DNA from: Ignavibacteria bacterium
GTDB taxonomy: Bacteria; Bacteroidota; Ignavibacteria; Ignavibacteriales; Melioribacteraceae
Length of the DNA: 28,602 nucleotides
Direction of reading: 5' to 3'
Assembly: GCA_027347805.1 (NCBI GenBank)
Contig: DAIEQP010000410.1
Location: 1 to 28,602 of the forward strand
In this document: positions 17,397 through 24,919 of the stretch, piece after piece
How the letters are laid out: each line of letters begins with the position of its first letter
Position numbering within the stretch: position 1 is the first letter of the stretch
Notes under the pieces: generated by a model
What the model was told of the DNA's origin: nothing
The model's database searches: none
The model's input: the letters and a program-made list of their open reading frames with translations, nothing else
Position numbers and translations under genes: made by a program

Positions 17397-17431
17397 ACTC
17401 TTTTAAATCGTTCAAAGCGATTACAAAGAGT
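17397..17431 (+). promoter_or_regulatory. Intercistronic hairpin between nuoG and nuoH
   Basis: ACTCTTT (17397-17403) pairs with AAAGAGT (17425-17431), and inside this AATCG (17406-17410) pairs with CGATT (17418-17422) around a 7-nt loop, with a 2x2 internal loop between the stems. No T-run follows, so it is not a standard terminator. It may act in mRNA processing or in setting the nuoG:nuoH ratio. Confidence 0.45.
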
Positions 17432-17460
17432 GATATAAAGTTTTAATTGGAGTTTATTTA

Positions 17461-18492
17461 ATGACCCTTTTAGAAACAATAATAATTTCACTTATAAAAA
17501 TAGTTCTGATTGTCGTTCTATTATTATTAAGTGTTGCATATATGGTTTACTTCGAACGTAAAGTGAGCGCCTGGATTCAAAACAGGAAAGGACCAAACAG
17601 GGTTGGATGGTTTGGGCTCCTGCAACCATTTGCAGATGTATTTAAACTTTTATTTAAAGAAGATATTGTTCCTGACAAAGCAAACAAGACGCTTCATACT
17701 TTAGCTCCTTTTATTGCTTTGTTTGTTGCATTCTCTACTTATGCAGTTATTCCAATTGGCCCGCCAGTTGAAATTCTTGGCTATAAAATAAATTTGGTCG
17801 TTGCCGATGTAAATATTGGAATTCTTTGGGTGTTAGCTTTAACATCGCTTGGTGTTTATGGAATTACATTTGCAGGTTGGTCGAGCGGTAGCAAACATTC
17901 ACTGCTCGGCGGTATTCGTTCTTCAGCGCAAATGATTTCTTACGAAGTATCGATGGGATTTTCAATTGCAGGAGTTTTGCTTCTCTCACAATCATTGCAG
18001 CCCATGAAAATTGTTCAGGCACAATATGGATGGATGTGGAATGCAGTTGTTCAACCTATTGGTTTTATAACATTTGTTGTCAGTGCATTTGCTGAAACAA
18101 ACAGGTTACCTTTTGATCTTCCTGAAGCAGAACCTGAGTTGGTTGGCGGTTATCATACTGAATATAGTTCATTTAAATTCGCCGGTTTTTTCTTGGCTGA
18201 ATACGCAAACATGATTGTTGCTAGCATGGTTATTGTTACATTATATCTTGGCGGCTGGCAAATACCTTACATTGATAAACTTGGTCTTAATAATAATCTT
18301 ACTGTACTTCTCCAGATTGGTGCGTTCTTATTAAAAACAGCATTCATATTGTTTTTCTTTTTATGGGTAAGATGGAGTATCCCTCGTTTTCGTTATGATC
18401 AATTGATGAATCTTGGCTGGAAAGTTATGTTTCCTCTTTCTTTATTGAATATTGTTTGGGTAGCAGTACTTATTATGATTTTTGGTTTATAA
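17461..18492 (+). CDS. nuoH: NADH-quinone oxidoreductase subunit H
   Basis: This membrane subunit of complex I (343 residues, about 8-9 helices) forms much of the quinone-binding chamber at the junction with the peripheral arm. Landmarks are MVYFERKVSAWIQNRKGPNR, GLLQPFADVFKLLFKED and, late in the protein, AFAETNRLPFDLPEAEPELV with the carboxylates that line the proton entry path. The start has a GGAG ribosome-binding site at the right spacing. It follows nuoG by 65 nt containing a hairpin and precedes nuoI by 16 nt. Confidence 0.97.
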   Translation: MTLLETIIISLIKIVLIVVLLLLSVAYMVYFERKVSAWIQNRKGPNRVGWFGLLQPFADVFKLLFKEDIVPDKANKTLHTLAPFIALFVAFSTYAVIPIGPPVEILGYKINLVVADVNIGILWVLALTSLGVYGITFAGWSSGSKHSLLGGIRSSAQMISYEVSMGFSIAGVLLLSQSLQPMKIVQAQYGWMWNAVVQPIGFITFVVSAFAETNRLPFDLPEAEPELVGGYHTEYSSFKFAGFFLAEYANMIVASMVIVTLYLGGWQIPYIDKLGLNNNLTVLLQIGAFLLKTAFILFFFLWVRWSIPRFRYDQLMNLGWKVMFPLSLLNIVWVAVLIMIFGL

Positions 18493-18508
18493 TTTTGAAA
18501 GGCTGACA

Positions 18509-19006
18509 ATGACTGAAAAGAAAAGAATAAAAAATCTTTCGTTAATGGAAAGAATTTACATCCCTGAAATCGCAAAAGGAATGTGGCTTACTTTAAAAAC
18601 AATGTTTAAGCCAAGTGTAACTCTTCAGTACCCGGAAGTAAAATTTGAACCAACGGGATCTTACCGCGGCAGACCTGTTCTAGTGAAAGATCAGAATGAA
18701 GTTGAACGATGTGTTGCATGTGGATTGTGTGCTCGTGTTTGCCCTGCATTGGCTATTGAAGTTCAGGCATCCGAAACAGAATTAGAAAAAGAACGTTATC
18801 CTCAAAAATTTGAAATAAATATGTTGCGTTGTATTTTCTGCGGGTTATGTGAAGAAGTTTGTCCTGAAGAAGCAATTGTTATGAGCAAAGATTATGAGCT
18901 AGTTTTTTCTAACCGCGATGATGCAATATTTGGAAAAGATAAATTACTTGTACCGGTAGAAAATCTTAAAGAACGACTTGATTTCTTGAGAAAGTTCAAA
19001 GGATAG
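18509..19006 (+). CDS. nuoI: NADH-quinone oxidoreductase subunit I
   Basis: This 165-residue ferredoxin-like subunit of complex I holds two 4Fe-4S clusters (N6a, N6b) that pass electrons to the terminal cluster near quinone. Ligand sets are Cys68, Cys71, Cys74 with Cys78, and Cys108, Cys111, Cys114 with Cys118, each as CxxCxxCxxxCP. The N-terminal amphipathic helix (SLMERIYIPEIAKGMWLTLK) docks to the membrane arm. The ATG at 18509 has a GAAAGG ribosome-binding site, better than the upstream GTG frame overlapping nuoH. nuoJ to nuoN do not follow, so the complex I genes are split in this genome. Confidence 0.96.
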   Translation: MTEKKRIKNLSLMERIYIPEIAKGMWLTLKTMFKPSVTLQYPEVKFEPTGSYRGRPVLVKDQNEVERCVACGLCARVCPALAIEVQASETELEKERYPQKFEINMLRCIFCGLCEEVCPEEAIVMSKDYELVFSNRDDAIFGKDKLLVPVENLKERLDFLRKFKG

Positions 19007-19044
19007 TTTTTACCCTAATAATAGAAATATCTCATCTTGCCTTA

Positions 19045-19070
19045 AATTAAAATCACCTTGCATTTTAATT
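19045..19070. repeat. AT-only inverted repeat between nuoI and yifB
   Basis: Nine-base perfect arms AATTAAAAT and ATTTTAATT surround an 8-nt loop. The stem has no GC pairs, so it would be a weak hairpin; it may mark the end of the nuo unit or a protein site upstream of yifB. Confidence 0.35.
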
Positions 19071-19112
19071 CTAATTGTTGTTTGTTGTGATTGTAAATGC
19101 TGGCATATCTAT

Positions 19113-20192
19113 ATGTTTTCAAAAGTACTTTCCGGCGCAACAATTGGGATTGATGCTTACCTTGTAGAGGTTGAAACACATAGCGAAAACAATCTTCCTT
19201 CTGTTTCAATTGTTGGATTACCAGATAACGCAGTAAAAGAAAGCCGGGAGCGTGTTTCTGCTGCAATTAAAAACTCAAATCTTGTTTTACCACATCGTAA
19301 ACTTACAGTTAATTTGGCTCCTGCTGATATTAAGAAAGAGGGAAGTAGTTTTGATTTACCTATAGCGATTGGAATCTTATGCGCGACTGAAATTATTTAT
19401 TCTGAACTATTAGAAAAAACAATTCTGCTTGGTGAACTTTCTTTAGATGGTACTCTTAGAAAAATTAAAGGTGCTTTACCAATTGCTGTTGAAGCGAGAC
19501 AGAGAGGAATTAAGAATATAATTTTACCGGTCGACTCTGTGAAGGAAGCATCCATTGTTGAAGGTGTTGATGTTTATGGAATGGAAAATTTGAATGAAGT
19601 GATAAAATTTTTGAAGCAGGAGGAAAGTTTTGAAAAAGTTGTTTCGGACAAGGAAATAATATTTTCTCAAGTTAATTCATATCAACTGGATTTTGCAGAT
19701 GTGAAAGGTCAGGAAAATGTAAAGCGTGCACTTGAAATTGCTGCTGCCGGTGGTCATAACATAATTATGATTGGTCCGCCGGGTTCCGGAAAAACAATGC
19801 TTGCAAAAAGATTTCCATCTATTCTTCCTCCGCTTACTTTTGAAGAAGCTCTTGAAACAACTAAGATTCATTCGATTGCAGGAATTCTACCAAAAGAAAA
19901 AGCAATAATTACTGAACGTCCTTTCAGAAGTCCTCATCACACTGTTAGTGATGCAGCATTAATTGGCGGCGGTTCTTTCCCAAGACCGGGGGAAGTTTCA
20001 TTTGCTCATCATGGCGTCTTATTTTTAGATGAACTCCCGGAATTCAAAAAAAATGTTTTGGAAGTTATGCGGCAACCGCTTGAAGATTACAGGGTAACTG
20101 TCAGCAGATCAAAAATGTCGATTGAATTTCCTGCAAACTTTATGCTTGCTGCTGCAATGAACCCCTGTGGTTCTGTATACCATTTTGTATGA
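19113..20192 (+). pseudogene. yifB: yifB/comM (Mg chelatase-like AAA+ protein), 5' fragment cut by integration
   Basis: YifB/ComM is a hexameric AAA+ helicase-like protein; in naturally transformable bacteria it promotes branch migration during DNA integration. Residues 1-350 match the family: the N-terminal ChlI/Lon-like domain (VSIVGLPDNAVKESRER, VNLAPADIKKEGSSFDLP), Walker A GPPGSGKT at 221-228, RSPHHTVSDAALIGGG, and Walker B VLFLDE. The frame breaks exactly at the conserved AAAMNPC, where the family continues with PCGYYGDP; instead nine or so foreign codons lead to TGA. About 150 residues (sensor and lid part of the AAA+ domain and the C-terminus) are missing. The cause is the integrated element starting near 20170. 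The protein as left should be inactive unless the element excises. Confidence 0.95.
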
Positions 20193-21639
20193 ATTTCCTG
20201 TCGTCAGAGACATAATGAAAATGAATTGAAATTTCCTCTTTCCCAATAATGATCTTATTTGTTATGGTTTCCACTATTGTCCTTTTCGTTGCAAAATCTA
20301 AAGATTTCCATTGATCACAATAATGTTGAATCTCATTCAGAATTTCATCCTTATTCAAATTGTTTATTAGTAGGAAATCAATCTCCGCCTGTAAAATGGG
20401 AATTTTCTCATCAAGTTCTTTGCTTCTATCGAATAATGGATTATAATGATTCCCGAAACCTTCGTTTGGAATTTCTTTTTGTAAGTATAACTTGACTAAC
20501 TCATCCATTTCTTTTTTTAATTTAGTGCGTTCGGATTGAAAAAGACTGAGTAGTTGTTCTTTCTCTGCTATTTCACTGTTTGCTTTTTTTATAGCTTCAA
20601 GTAAATGTTCCGGAGAATGATTTATGTTGTTAAGCTCTCCAAGATAGATTTCTTCAAGATCACCAGCTAGGATTTTGTTTTTGCAGTTCGTACATACATA
20701 TTTGTGTTGGCGTGTCGGTACATACATTTTTGCTCCACAATCACATTCCACAATGCCAGAAAATAAGTTGGGTGATTTTTTTAAAGGAATATGATTTTTT
20801 GAAGCTTGTTCGCTAAGAATCAGTTGGCATTTATCCCAAAGTTCTTCTGAAATGATCGGCTCAACTTCCGTTAAAACCCACTCTGATTCAGGCTTTAATT
20901 CCCATTTCTTTTTATCACCAAGACTCTTCGTATAGTTTACTCGACGAACTCCTTTTACACATGGATCGTGTAACAAGCGTAATATCGTAGTGTTAGTGAA
21001 TTTCGAACCGTTGCGTGTAAGATGTCCAGATTGATTAAGGATTGTTGCTACTGTTTTTTTCCTTTTATGTTGGACAAACAACTCATGTATTAGTTTTCTG
21101 ATTGGGGCTTCTGTTGGATCAATCACTAATTTTTTATCTACCCACCGATATCCAAAGGGGGCTTGTCCTCCCAATGGCTTTCCCATTTTCGCTCTGACCG
21201 GAACTGATGCGGCAACTCGTTCAGCAATCTCTTCACGTTCCCACTGCGCCATTGCCGCAATCATCGTATAAAATAATCTTCCAGCCGGAGTTGATGTATC
21301 AATCGATTCTTGAAGAGAAATAAGATCAGCATTATACTTCCTAAATATTTCTGCAAACTCTAAAAGTTCTTTCGTGTTTCGAGCGAGACGAGCGAGTTTA
21401 GAAAAAATAATTCCTGAAATTTTCCCTGATTTAATATCAGAGAGCATGCGCTTGGTTTCAGAATGTTCCATAACCGATTTACCACTTACAGCTTCAAGTA
21501 GATAAACTTCTTTTACATTCCATGATTTTGATTCTGCATAATATCGAGCACGTTTCTCATGGTGTTCAGGGCTTTCACCTTTCACTTGATCTTCGGTTGA
21601 AACGCGAATCCATATGCCAACTATTTTACCTGATTCCAT
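20140..21639 (-). CDS. Large serine recombinase (integrase) of the element
   Basis: The 499-residue site-specific recombinase integrates or excises DNA between short att sites. Domains: catalytic resolvase domain (about 6-150) with nucleophile Ser14 in IRVSTEDQ and the arginine segment KLARLARNT; the recombinase DNA-binding domain (about 155-275, beginning GGQAPFGYRW); a zinc ribbon (Cys299, Cys301, Cys316, Cys319); a coiled-coil region (about 345-440); and a C-terminal tail. This is the layout of phage and ICE integrases such as those of phiC31/A118 type. The start ATG at 21639 has GAGGAT upstream. Its last eight or so residues and stop codon lie in host yifB DNA, so the C-terminus differs between integrated and excised forms. 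The gene lies at the element boundary, as expected for an integrase. Confidence 0.95.
   Translation of the reverse strand: MESGKIVGIWIRVSTEDQVKGESPEHHEKRARYYAESKSWNVKEVYLLEAVSGKSVMEHSETKRMLSDIKSGKISGIIFSKLARLARNTKELLEFAEIFRKYNADLISLQESIDTSTPAGRLFYTMIAAMAQWEREEIAERVAASVPVRAKMGKPLGGQAPFGYRWVDKKLVIDPTEAPIRKLIHELFVQHKRKKTVATILNQSGHLTRNGSKFTNTTILRLLHDPCVKGVRRVNYTKSLGDKKKWELKPESEWVLTEVEPIISEELWDKCQLILSEQASKNHIPLKKSPNLFSGIVECDCGAKMYVPTRQHKYVCTNCKNKILAGDLEEIYLGELNNINHSPEHLLEAIKKANSEIAEKEQLLSLFQSERTKLKKEMDELVKLYLQKEIPNEGFGNHYNPLFDRSKELDEKIPILQAEIDFLLINNLNKDEILNEIQHYCDQWKSLDFATKRTIVETITNKIIIGKEEISIHFHYVSDDRKFIQNGIQNHRGSLQQQA
20150..20190. other. Integration junction (attL-like site) within yifB
   Basis: Left of about 20170 the sequence is yifB coding DNA ending in AACCCCTGT for Asn-Pro-Cys. 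Right of it the sequence no longer encodes YifB and belongs to the element. The crossover probably falls within CCCCTGTGG (20162-20170). The exact dinucleotide cannot be fixed without the other junction, which is outside the window. Confidence 0.75.
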
Positions 21640-21735
21640 TATCTATCCTCACGACATCAATCATGTAAAAAAATTATTATATGAAATAAGGTATCAATTT
21701 TTTCTAACTTATTCGACCAAATGAAATAGGAAATT

Positions 21736-22914
21736 CTATTTATGATCTGGTTTATGAACTTTTTTTTCTTGATCTGATGTGATATTTCCGAGATCTACTC
21801 TATAGCAAGTCTCGTCAGATAAGAATATAGTGATGATGCAAGATCTCATACTTAACAACTTCAAATCATCATCTAGGAGTTTTACATAACAAAAATCAGA
21901 GCAAAATACTATTTCATGTTTGGCGAAAATTTTATCAATTGTTTTATCTGTTGATTCTATTCGAATCCGGATAATTTCAGTATACTTTTGTCCCATAAAC
22001 TTCAACTCTATTGAATCATGTATCCGTAATCTGGATTCAAGCCCCCATTCCAAATTTTGATTAAAGAGTTTAATTTCCTGATCTACTGAGCGAATACAGT
22101 TCTCAGTCCTTTCTTCCAGGAAAAAAGGTTCTGCAATAGCGTAAGCTGAATCTTCATCTAAGATGTATCGTTTCATTGGGATTATAATCTCATCGTGTTG
22201 TTGAAGTCTCGAGATAATACTTTTCGGAATTTCAATTGAATTGAAAGCCTTACGTTTAGTTTCTGAAATTCTTTGTTCGAGAGTAAATTGCTGTTCTCTT
22301 AAGTATTCGGTGTTCTTCCATTCAGTTTCCCAGAATGAAATCATTTCTTCATCTATCCCATATTCTTTCGATCTAGCAAAGCTAATCATACCATGAGGCA
22401 AATCTTCTGGAATGAACACATTTTCAAAGATTGAAGTTAATTGTAAATTGTAATCTGGATTTGATTTATCATCTTCATATTTAGTCCTTAGTTTTTCAAG
22501 TAATTCTTTCTCTTCAATTTTCCCAACATATTTTCTTAAACCATCAACAGATATCCTAAAACTATTCCATAATTCGATCATTTCAGAGCTACTTCCTTGT
22601 GGCGCAATTCCTTTAGGTAGAACGAAATCCCTAATTGTTGCATACTTAATCCTATCTGATACAACTCCAACAATTACATTGGGGATATCAGGAAAAGAAT
22701 TATCGACAGACAAGATTACAACTAAATGAGTTTCAGTTACAGATTTTGATTCCTGAGTAATCGATTTATAATTATAGTCAGTCAACCAAAAATCACCAAA
22801 TGAAGCTTCACTCTTCGGTGGCTGAGGCAACTCATTAATATACAAATTCTTGCGTTGGTTCAACCTATAAATATCAAAAATTTCGGATGAAATTCTAAAA
22901 TGATTTTTACTCAT
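21736..22914 (-). CDS. MazF/PemK-like N-terminal domain protein with extra C-terminal domain (paralogue A)
   Basis: The 392-residue soluble protein belongs to no family I can name. Residues about 39-145 look like a diverged MazF/PemK fold: FGDFWLTDYNY at the position of GDIxxVDF, THLVVILS at the position of RPxxVxS, VGVVSDR as the next strand, and LWNSFRISVDGLRKYVGKI at the position of the sQIRtVDxxRl-GxL segment. The Arg-Pro that helps form the toxin active site is replaced by Thr-His-Leu, so ribonuclease activity is doubtful. A second conserved block (160-208: FIPEDLPHGMISFA, MISFWETEW, YLREQ) follows. Residues 225-392 form a separate, unidentified domain. The gene shares an ATGA overlap with the sigma-like gene upstream and is related over 170 residues to the gene at 24167-24862. 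Confidence 0.85.
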   Translation of the reverse strand: MSKNHFRISSEIFDIYRLNQRKNLYINELPQPPKSEASFGDFWLTDYNYKSITQESKSVTETHLVVILSVDNSFPDIPNVIVGVVSDRIKYATIRDFVLPKGIAPQGSSSEMIELWNSFRISVDGLRKYVGKIEEKELLEKLRTKYEDDKSNPDYNLQLTSIFENVFIPEDLPHGMISFARSKEYGIDEEMISFWETEWKNTEYLREQQFTLEQRISETKRKAFNSIEIPKSIISRLQQHDEIIIPMKRYILDEDSAYAIAEPFFLEERTENCIRSVDQEIKLFNQNLEWGLESRLRIHDSIELKFMGQKYTEIIRIRIESTDKTIDKIFAKHEIVFCSDFCYVKLLDDDLKLLSMRSCIITIFLSDETCYRVDLGNITSDQEKKVHKPDHK

Positions 22915-24020
22915 ACCATTGACTTCTCTTTTTCTGAAAATTCATTTTTGTCCACATACTTTTCATAAAGAAGAATAAATAAATGTTTCCAAAATTCAGT
23001 TATAAGTTTTTCATTAACACCTGATTTATTTGACAAAAAACCAGTATGCGATAAGCACAACTCTCTAAAACGTCGATACTTTTTCCAAATTGAATTTAGT
23101 CTATATGCGATAGTCCTTTTATGAGGGATTTTGGGCGCAAATAGTGACACAACTTTTGTCATATCAACACAATAGTTTTTATTTAGTAAAATTAACTCAT
23201 CTAATGATTTATCCTTCTTAATCCAGTGGATAAGGTTAATAAATTTATCAAGTTTTTTTTCTTTGAGTGATATTAAGGAATAAAAGAAAGTGTTTCTTTC
23301 ATCTTCGGTCAATTGTATTAAAAACTTTTTCGCAAATTTCAATGCTTTTTCATAATAGAGATTATTCTTTTCAATATTTCCCAATTCCAAGTTTATATAA
23401 GGGTCTAAACATAATTCATCTGGAGAAATAGCTCTAAAACTATAATCAAATTCCTCAATAAAATCATTCTTAATTATATCCCTATCATTGAAATGATTTC
23501 CCTTTTCAAATTCAGATTGGTCTTCACCTATTGAAATTGATGATTCAATGTTACCAATTTCAGTAAGCAACTCTTCATCGATCTGAAATTTATCTTCAGA
23601 AATGAGTGATTGCAAATCAGCATAATTTTTCGTGTTCTTAAGAACTTCTCTCAAGCCCCTTGGGATCTCTTTATCAATATGATCAATAATCAAATTCCGT
23701 ATCACCTTATGAAAATATGCCTCAGGATTTTCAATAGCTTCCAATCGTTCGACTTCACGAGGATTATAACGTTCTTTTATTTTACTTATCTTATCTTTTT
23801 CTATGAATTGTTGAAATGCTGTATTCGTTAACTCATCGGCGAGAGATTCTAACGAATATGGAAGTTTCCCGTTAAAAAAATAACCGCATTTAATGCGAAA
23901 AGAAAAGGCCTTTAGAAGATTGGGAATAACTATCTCAGATAGGTAGTCTCCCAAAGGTAAAAAATTTGCTTTCTCATACTCGCTAAAAATAAATTCTATA
24001 TTATACTTTTGTTTTGACAT
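22911..24020 (-). CDS. Divergent ECF sigma factor-like protein with long inter-domain linker
   Basis: This is a 369-residue protein. Residues about 58-118 resemble sigma70 region 2 of ECF factors: LADELTNTAFQQFIEK aligns with the AeDlvqeaFl helix, and NPEAYFHKVIRNLIIDHIDKE with the p-aYLyriarNlaiDhlR helix that binds the -10 element. Residues about 235-322 resemble region 4: LTEDERNTFFYSLISLKEKK followed by an HTH-like DMTKVVSLFAPKIPHKRTI and AYRLNSIWKKYRRFREL. Between them lies an acidic linker of about 115 residues, far longer than in ordinary ECF factors, and there is an extra C-terminal tail of about 45 residues. No anti-sigma factor with a membrane segment is adjacent. It is preceded by its own spacer after a terminator and overlaps the MazF-like gene A by 4 nt. 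The sigma assignment is from motif spacing only; a non-sigma DNA-binding protein remains possible. Confidence 0.75.
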   Translation of the reverse strand: MSKQKYNIEFIFSEYEKANFLPLGDYLSEIVIPNLLKAFSFRIKCGYFFNGKLPYSLESLADELTNTAFQQFIEKDKISKIKERYNPREVERLEAIENPEAYFHKVIRNLIIDHIDKEIPRGLREVLKNTKNYADLQSLISEDKFQIDEELLTEIGNIESSISIGEDQSEFEKGNHFNDRDIIKNDFIEEFDYSFRAISPDELCLDPYINLELGNIEKNNLYYEKALKFAKKFLIQLTEDERNTFFYSLISLKEKKLDKFINLIHWIKKDKSLDELILLNKNYCVDMTKVVSLFAPKIPHKRTIAYRLNSIWKKYRRFRELCLSHTGFLSNKSGVNEKLITEFWKHLFILLYEKYVDKNEFSEKEKSMV

Positions 24021-24129
24021 TTATACCATGAAAAACAATTTTGTCAGTGAACAATATAATCTATTTAGCAAACTTTAAAAAGAACAAATAAAGAAGATCT
24101 CGAGCTTTGCTTTCTTGATTCAGGGAATT

Positions 24130-24161
24130 AAAAAAGTGGGCGAGAAAATTTACTCACCCAC
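24130..24161 (-). terminator. Rho-independent terminator of the MazF-like B gene
   Basis: On the minus strand a 9-bp stem (GTGGGTGAG with CTCGCCCAC, one U-G pair) and 8-nt loop are followed by six T residues. It begins 5 nt after the stop codon of the gene at 24167-24862, so this paralogue is a separate transcription unit from the sigma-like gene. Confidence 0.9.
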
Positions 24162-24166
24162 AACGA

Positions 24167-24862
24167 TCATCTTTGAGATGACTCACTTTCATTTGATATA
24201 ATATTTAATAGAGATTCTTGCTCTCTGAGATATTTAGTTTGAGACCATTCATCTTCCCAAAATTCAATCATTCCCACGTCCAAATTATCTTCATTTGATG
24301 TACCCAATGCAAATTGTATCATCCCTACCGGTAAATTTTCAGGTATAAATATAGATTCATATTTACAAACTATCTGGAAATGATATTCTTCATCATTTCT
24401 GTCTTGTAAATACCGTTGCTTAAGTTCATCTAATCTCATTCTGCTCAATCTACAACCGAGATATTTTCTCAGATTTTTAACTGGTATACAGAAAGAATTC
24501 CAAAACTCAATCATCTCTATGCTACTCCCCATTGGAACTTCATCTGGTGCTAATAAAAAATCTCTTGTGGTAGCGTAAATAGTTCTGTCAGAAATCACTG
24601 CTACCTGTGCCTGGAATTCACCTGCAGAAAAAATAGTATGATCCGATAATACTACTACAAGGTGTGTTTGATGAGTACTCGTTTGTGTTCCATGCAAAGA
24701 TGTATAATTAAAATCTGTTAACCAGAAGTCACCGAATTTTGTTTTTTCCTTCAGTGGTTGTTCAAGATTATCAATTGATACTTGCTTTATTTTGTTATTA
24801 TTAAATAACTGTAAAGCATTAGATGGAATCAGATGAGCTTTACTTAATGATCCATTTGACAT
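24167..24862 (-). CDS. MazF/PemK-like protein (paralogue B, short form)
   Basis: The 231-residue protein is related along nearly its whole length to the first 210 residues of the protein at 21736-22914. Shared blocks in order: FGDFWLTD (43-50), THLVVVLS (66-73), ISDR-x-x-YATTRDF (90-102), GSSIEMIEFWNSF (112-124), LRKYLG (131-136), FIPENLPVGMIQFA (172-185), GMIEFWEDEW (197-206) and YLREQ (211-215). It ends after YLREQ and so lacks the C-terminal domain of paralogue A. The N-terminal part looks like a diverged MazF/PemK fold; function unknown. The start is the ATG at 24862, with GGAGAG upstream; the open frame to 24895 runs into the -10 box and is rejected. It has a near-consensus promoter and its own terminator. 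Confidence 0.85.
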   Translation of the reverse strand: MSNGSLSKAHLIPSNALQLFNNNKIKQVSIDNLEQPLKEKTKFGDFWLTDFNYTSLHGTQTSTHQTHLVVVLSDHTIFSAGEFQAQVAVISDRTIYATTRDFLLAPDEVPMGSSIEMIEFWNSFCIPVKNLRKYLGCRLSRMRLDELKQRYLQDRNDEEYHFQIVCKYESIFIPENLPVGMIQFALGTSNEDNLDVGMIEFWEDEWSQTKYLREQESLLNIISNESESSQR

Positions 24863-24890
24863 TATTCTCTCCATTTTATGTACTAAGCTC

Positions 24891-24919
24891 ATCATAGCAT
24901 ACCTTGCTCAGTCTGTCAA
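24891..24919 (-). promoter_or_regulatory. Strong sigma70 promoter for MazF-like B
   Basis: On the minus strand a perfect TTGACA (24914-24919), 17-nt spacer and TATGAT (24891-24896) with an extended TGC just before it lie 29 nt upstream of the start codon. An imperfect inverted repeat (ACTGAGC and GCTTAGT, 17 nt apart) brackets the -10 box and could be an operator for autoregulation. Confidence 0.7.

Noticed and set aside
24041..24060. Second LexA box near the sigma-like gene (AGTGAAC)
   Set aside because: Only one half-site matches; the facing GTTCACT arm is absent, so SOS control of the cassette is not supported.
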